NCBI GenBank assembly: GCA_035370245.1
Contig: DAOOVO010000001.1
Span: forward strand, 31,938 to 95,937
Origin: Pseudobacteroides sp035370245
GTDB lineage: Bacteria; Bacillota; Clostridia; Acetivibrionales; DSM-2933
Direction of reading: 5' to 3'
Length of the DNA: 64,000 nucleotides
Each line of letters opens with the position of its first letter. Position 1 is the stretch's first letter. The notes below the pieces were generated by a model. That model saw nothing but the letters and a program-made list of their open reading frames with translations. It was not told the origin of the DNA and made no database searches. Shown here in pieces: positions 61,301 to 64,000 of this stretch. A program made the translations under genes and the position numbers.

Positions 61301-61767
61301 TATCCCACGCCTCCTTTAATATTGTTTTTAGCCTTTCTCTTGCACGCTGTAATTGTTTTCGAACACTAGCTTCCTTCAATTTTAAAGTTTCTGCAATTTC
61401 GCTTGTAGAGTATTCCTCATAATAAAACAAATATATAACAATACGGTATTTCTGCGGTAAACTCATTACTGCTTGCCATACTTTATCATCCGCTTCAAAC
61501 GATACTTCATCAACAAGTGTTTCATCAAGGGGAATAACCCTTCTCACCCAATTTGATAAAAATTGATTCTTGCACTCATTTATTGCAACTCTAATAAGCC
61601 AACGCCTGGCATGGTCATCATCGTTTAAATTGCATATATTTTTATGGAGTTTCAAATAAACGTTCTGTACAATATCATCGTATCATAACTATTTCTCATA
61701 TAGATTCTGACGAGACGATAAATATCGTGCTTCGTGTTATTAAAATGTCAAGGAATCTACTATCCAA
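61290..61767 (-). pseudogene. ECF sigma factor with two frameshifts in region 2
   Basis: From 61655 down the frame gives the region 2.4-4 part (HARRWLIRVAINECKNQF and 'YYEEYSTSEIAETLKLKEAS'). Upstream the expected N-terminus appears in two other frames: LDSRFLDILITR from a TTG at 61767 with a GGTGGTG site, then DIYRLVRIYMRNSYDT, then DDIVQNVYLKLHKN in the main frame. Two single-base shifts, near 61725 and 61680, break the gene. Unless these are sequence errors or recoded, no full sigma factor is made. An ATG-less internal start is unlikely to give activity. Confidence 0.75.
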
Positions 61768-61998
61768 ATTTACACCACCTTGAATTTTAAATCACCACCT
61801 TAAATATTACACTGTTTTGAAAAGCTTTTCACTTCTATAACAAGTTATATAGGTAAAATGTGACACTGAGAAATGCAATTTTAAAAATTTTTTTGTTAAT
61901 AAGATTAGTTTAAAAAGAAAGTAGAGCAAACTGAAAATTCAATTTGCTCATTGTGAACTGCATTAAATACTTAAATACTTTATTAATCTTACATTTAT

Positions 61999-63858
61999 TT
62001 AATTTTTATCAAACATCATATAGTGCTGCAAAATGCGATAATCCGATATGATTTTATTTTCCTCATCACTAATTTTTTCTACAATATTACCATCAGCCCT
62101 TTGATAACATCTCTTTGTCAAAACAGGCAGTTTGCTCTTAATATCCTTCAAATAATCAGTATATTCATTGCCTTTTATACCTATATAGTCCATCAACTCT
62201 AGTGACAGATAATTAGAGCTAATAGTAGGTGCTTTCCCGGCAGGTACAGGATTGCCCTGTTCCTTCAACAGCTCTTTTGCTGCATCATTGCTCCATATAA
62301 AATACGGCACCTTATAGGTGTTGATATATGATTCCAGACTACCGGAAGTACCCACATCATAATGCATTGCATTAAATCCAGCAAAATTTTGTCCCAGGTA
62401 TGGAAGATGATCGGAAAAGTACAATAAAACAATAGGTTCATCCATTTCTCTAAATTCATTAACCAAAAGTCCTAATGCTTCATCACACAGTTTAAGACCG
62501 TTAACATAGTTGTTTACCATATAATAATATTCTTCATCAATACTGGATTCTTTGCTTAACACCTGAGGATAACCAGCATTTTCCATTGAATATGGACCAT
62601 GATTCTGTATTGTTACCGTAAAATTAAAATATGGAGAATCAGAATTTTTGCTTAAGTATTTTTTGAAATCATCAAGTATAAAATTAACCGCATTCTTATC
62701 ATACACATATCCAATGCCATTAGCCTCAGGATCAGGCATATCGTCAACAAAAAACCTTCTGTTAAATCCAAAATAATCATATACGCTATATCTGTTGTAA
62801 AACCATGGATATCCGGGATGAAATGCCGTCGTTGTATAATTTTCCTTTTCCATTATCCGTGGTAATGCCATGACATTTTTCCTTATATACAATACATAGG
62901 GATTTGATATGGCATCTGATATAGCTAATGAATGTCCCGTGAGGAACGAAAACTCCGTATCGGCAGTACCTCCGCCAAAAACAGTGGTTATAATGTTGCC
63001 TGAATAAGCTTCCTTAGCTATGGAATTAAAATTAGTCAAAGGATCATTATCCTGGGTAAATTTTAAACCGGGCACTACATCAATATTCCAAAATGCCTCA
63101 CTCATTATTGCAAAAACATGAGGTCGTTTTTTAACAGAAGTATTTGAAGTATCGGAACTCTTGTACCTTTCCAATATCTCCTCCGAATACTTTTTGGAGT
63201 ATCCTTCGGGCTCAGTTATTTCGAAAGCATGGGCCTTGACAATAAATGAATATATGAACCCCTTTGATTGTACTATATCAACCAGCGAATACTTGTTGCC
63301 ATATATTTTAAAGCTGTCGTACATTTTGACATTACTATACACTGTATTGTAAATAATCAGGGAAAGTACAACAGACAACACTGGACCTATTACTTTTACT
63401 GGCCACTTTAATTTCTTCGATTTTACAAATAAAAACAGGAACAGTGAAGTAAGCAAAAACACTGCTATTGGGACATAGAAACTTCTGTTCAGTTGCAGTT
63501 CGGATATTTTAAGAACCTTGGTGGACTCGTTGCCAAGAAGGATATCTGCAGGAACAAAAGGCTCATGCCTAAGTTTTAATTTAAAACGATTTACATAATT
63601 AATTAACAAGAAAAAACTGCCTGATATAAAATATGAAGCCCATAATCTTGAAGTCAGGAAATAAAAAAACAACATTATAATTAGCAAAGGCAAAACATTT
63701 AATAAAAAAACCAAAGGCGATATTATAAATCTCACCAATATTTCAATTGAAAATACTGATGATATAAGAAATCCCATAAAAGACAAAAATATAGATAAGC
63801 CTATCAATATCAGAATATTGACTATAGGATTTTTAATTTCAATACAAAACTTTTTCAT
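61999..63858 (-). CDS. LtaS-like sulfatase-fold phosphoglycerol transferase
   Basis: The start is ATG 63858 after AGGGGATG (619 aa). Five hydrophobic segments fill residues 8-180 and a large extracellular sulfatase-fold domain follows. Active-site parts are visible: HVFAIMSEAFWN (metal), GGGTADTEFSFLTG with the catalytic Thr (about 300), 'FHPGYPWFYNRYSVY' and LLYFSDHLPYLG. LtaS-type enzymes polymerise glycerol phosphate from phosphatidylglycerol into lipoteichoic acid. Related family members include MdoB-like transferases, so substrate is not certain. Upstream (63859-64000) is AT-rich with no gene seen. Confidence 0.85.
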   Translation of the reverse strand: MKKFCIEIKNPIVNILILIGLSIFLSFMGFLISSVFSIEILVRFIISPLVFLLNVLPLLIIMLFFYFLTSRLWASYFISGSFFLLINYVNRFKLKLRHEPFVPADILLGNESTKVLKISELQLNRSFYVPIAVFLLTSLFLFLFVKSKKLKWPVKVIGPVLSVVLSLIIYNTVYSNVKMYDSFKIYGNKYSLVDIVQSKGFIYSFIVKAHAFEITEPEGYSKKYSEEILERYKSSDTSNTSVKKRPHVFAIMSEAFWNIDVVPGLKFTQDNDPLTNFNSIAKEAYSGNIITTVFGGGTADTEFSFLTGHSLAISDAISNPYVLYIRKNVMALPRIMEKENYTTTAFHPGYPWFYNRYSVYDYFGFNRRFFVDDMPDPEANGIGYVYDKNAVNFILDDFKKYLSKNSDSPYFNFTVTIQNHGPYSMENAGYPQVLSKESSIDEEYYYMVNNYVNGLKLCDEALGLLVNEFREMDEPIVLLYFSDHLPYLGQNFAGFNAMHYDVGTSGSLESYINTYKVPYFIWSNDAAKELLKEQGNPVPAGKAPTISSNYLSLELMDYIGIKGNEYTDYLKDIKSKLPVLTKRCYQRADGNIVEKISDEENKIISDYRILQHYMMFDKN

Positions 63859-64000
63859 TGGTACATCCCCTACTCTATACACTTAAGTTTAAATTCCGCT
63901 TTTTATATTATAGATTAAAAATCTTAATATTACAAATTTGATATTTAAATTGTAACCGACTAATAACTCGGTGTATAGACTCCTTTACAAGGCCATGAGA

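Overview
The window reads as a chromosome segment of an AT-rich, spore-forming Firmicute of class Clostridia. The evidence is a 3' piece of spoIIID next to mbl, ypeB, a YtvI-like protein, a DnaD/DnaC helicase-loading pair, and strong GGAGG ribosome sites throughout. A relative of the anaerobic Ruminiclostridium/Acetivibrio group is my guess, not something I could test.

Left end (1-3.3 kb): the right part of an integrated element with a rolling-circle-type replication initiator, a small ORF and a large serine recombinase. The recombinase ends exactly inside spoIIID, of which only the C-terminal half is present (3333-3497). After it come the usual chromosomal neighbours: mbl, rpmE, yqhQ-prmC, an AI-2E/YtvI protein, a TRIC-type channel, hypB and tRNA-Arg. 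A second, decayed element (10.8-14.7 kb) sits in tRNA-Thr, bounded by 50-bp direct repeats. It carries a truncated tyrosine integrase and several small unknown genes.

Middle (14.9-34 kb): a tautomerase, a MerR regulator, tRNA-Val, DnaD and DnaC-like proteins, a CPBP protease, ypeB, a diacylglycerol glycosyltransferase, a PilZ protein, a cell-wall lipoprotein that looks like a dead NlpC/P60 enzyme, a YhaN/YhaO-like SbcCD pair, a broken HD-GYP response regulator, a GntR-ABC operon and an XRE regulator with its own operators. Several genes here are fragments.

Urea block (34-48.3 kb, minus strand): a hybrid histidine kinase and an AraC-type response regulator, then urtABCDE (urea ABC importer) and ureABCEFGD (urease and Ni chaperones). 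Two direct repeats 21 bp apart sit before a weak promoter upstream of urtA, followed by a strong terminator in the putative leader. This suggests two-component control plus attenuation or read-through control of urea use.

Right block (48.5-59.7 kb, plus strand): a REC-kinase protein, an exported low-complexity protein, an AraC regulator, and a six-gene operon for a membrane complex related to Hyf/Ech hydrogenases and complex I. Its 'large subunit' has lost all four NiFe-binding cysteines, so it is an energy-converting hydrogenase-related (Ehr-type) complex rather than a hydrogenase. The same inverted-repeat/operator module lies before both the AraC gene and the operon, so the two are probably one regulon. 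The window ends with a lipoprotein, an anti-sigma/ECF sigma pair whose sigma gene is frameshifted, and an LtaS-like phosphoglycerol transferase.

The two main candidates for something new are the element splitting spoIIID (a possible skin-like developmental switch) and the Ehr-type operon with its paired regulator.
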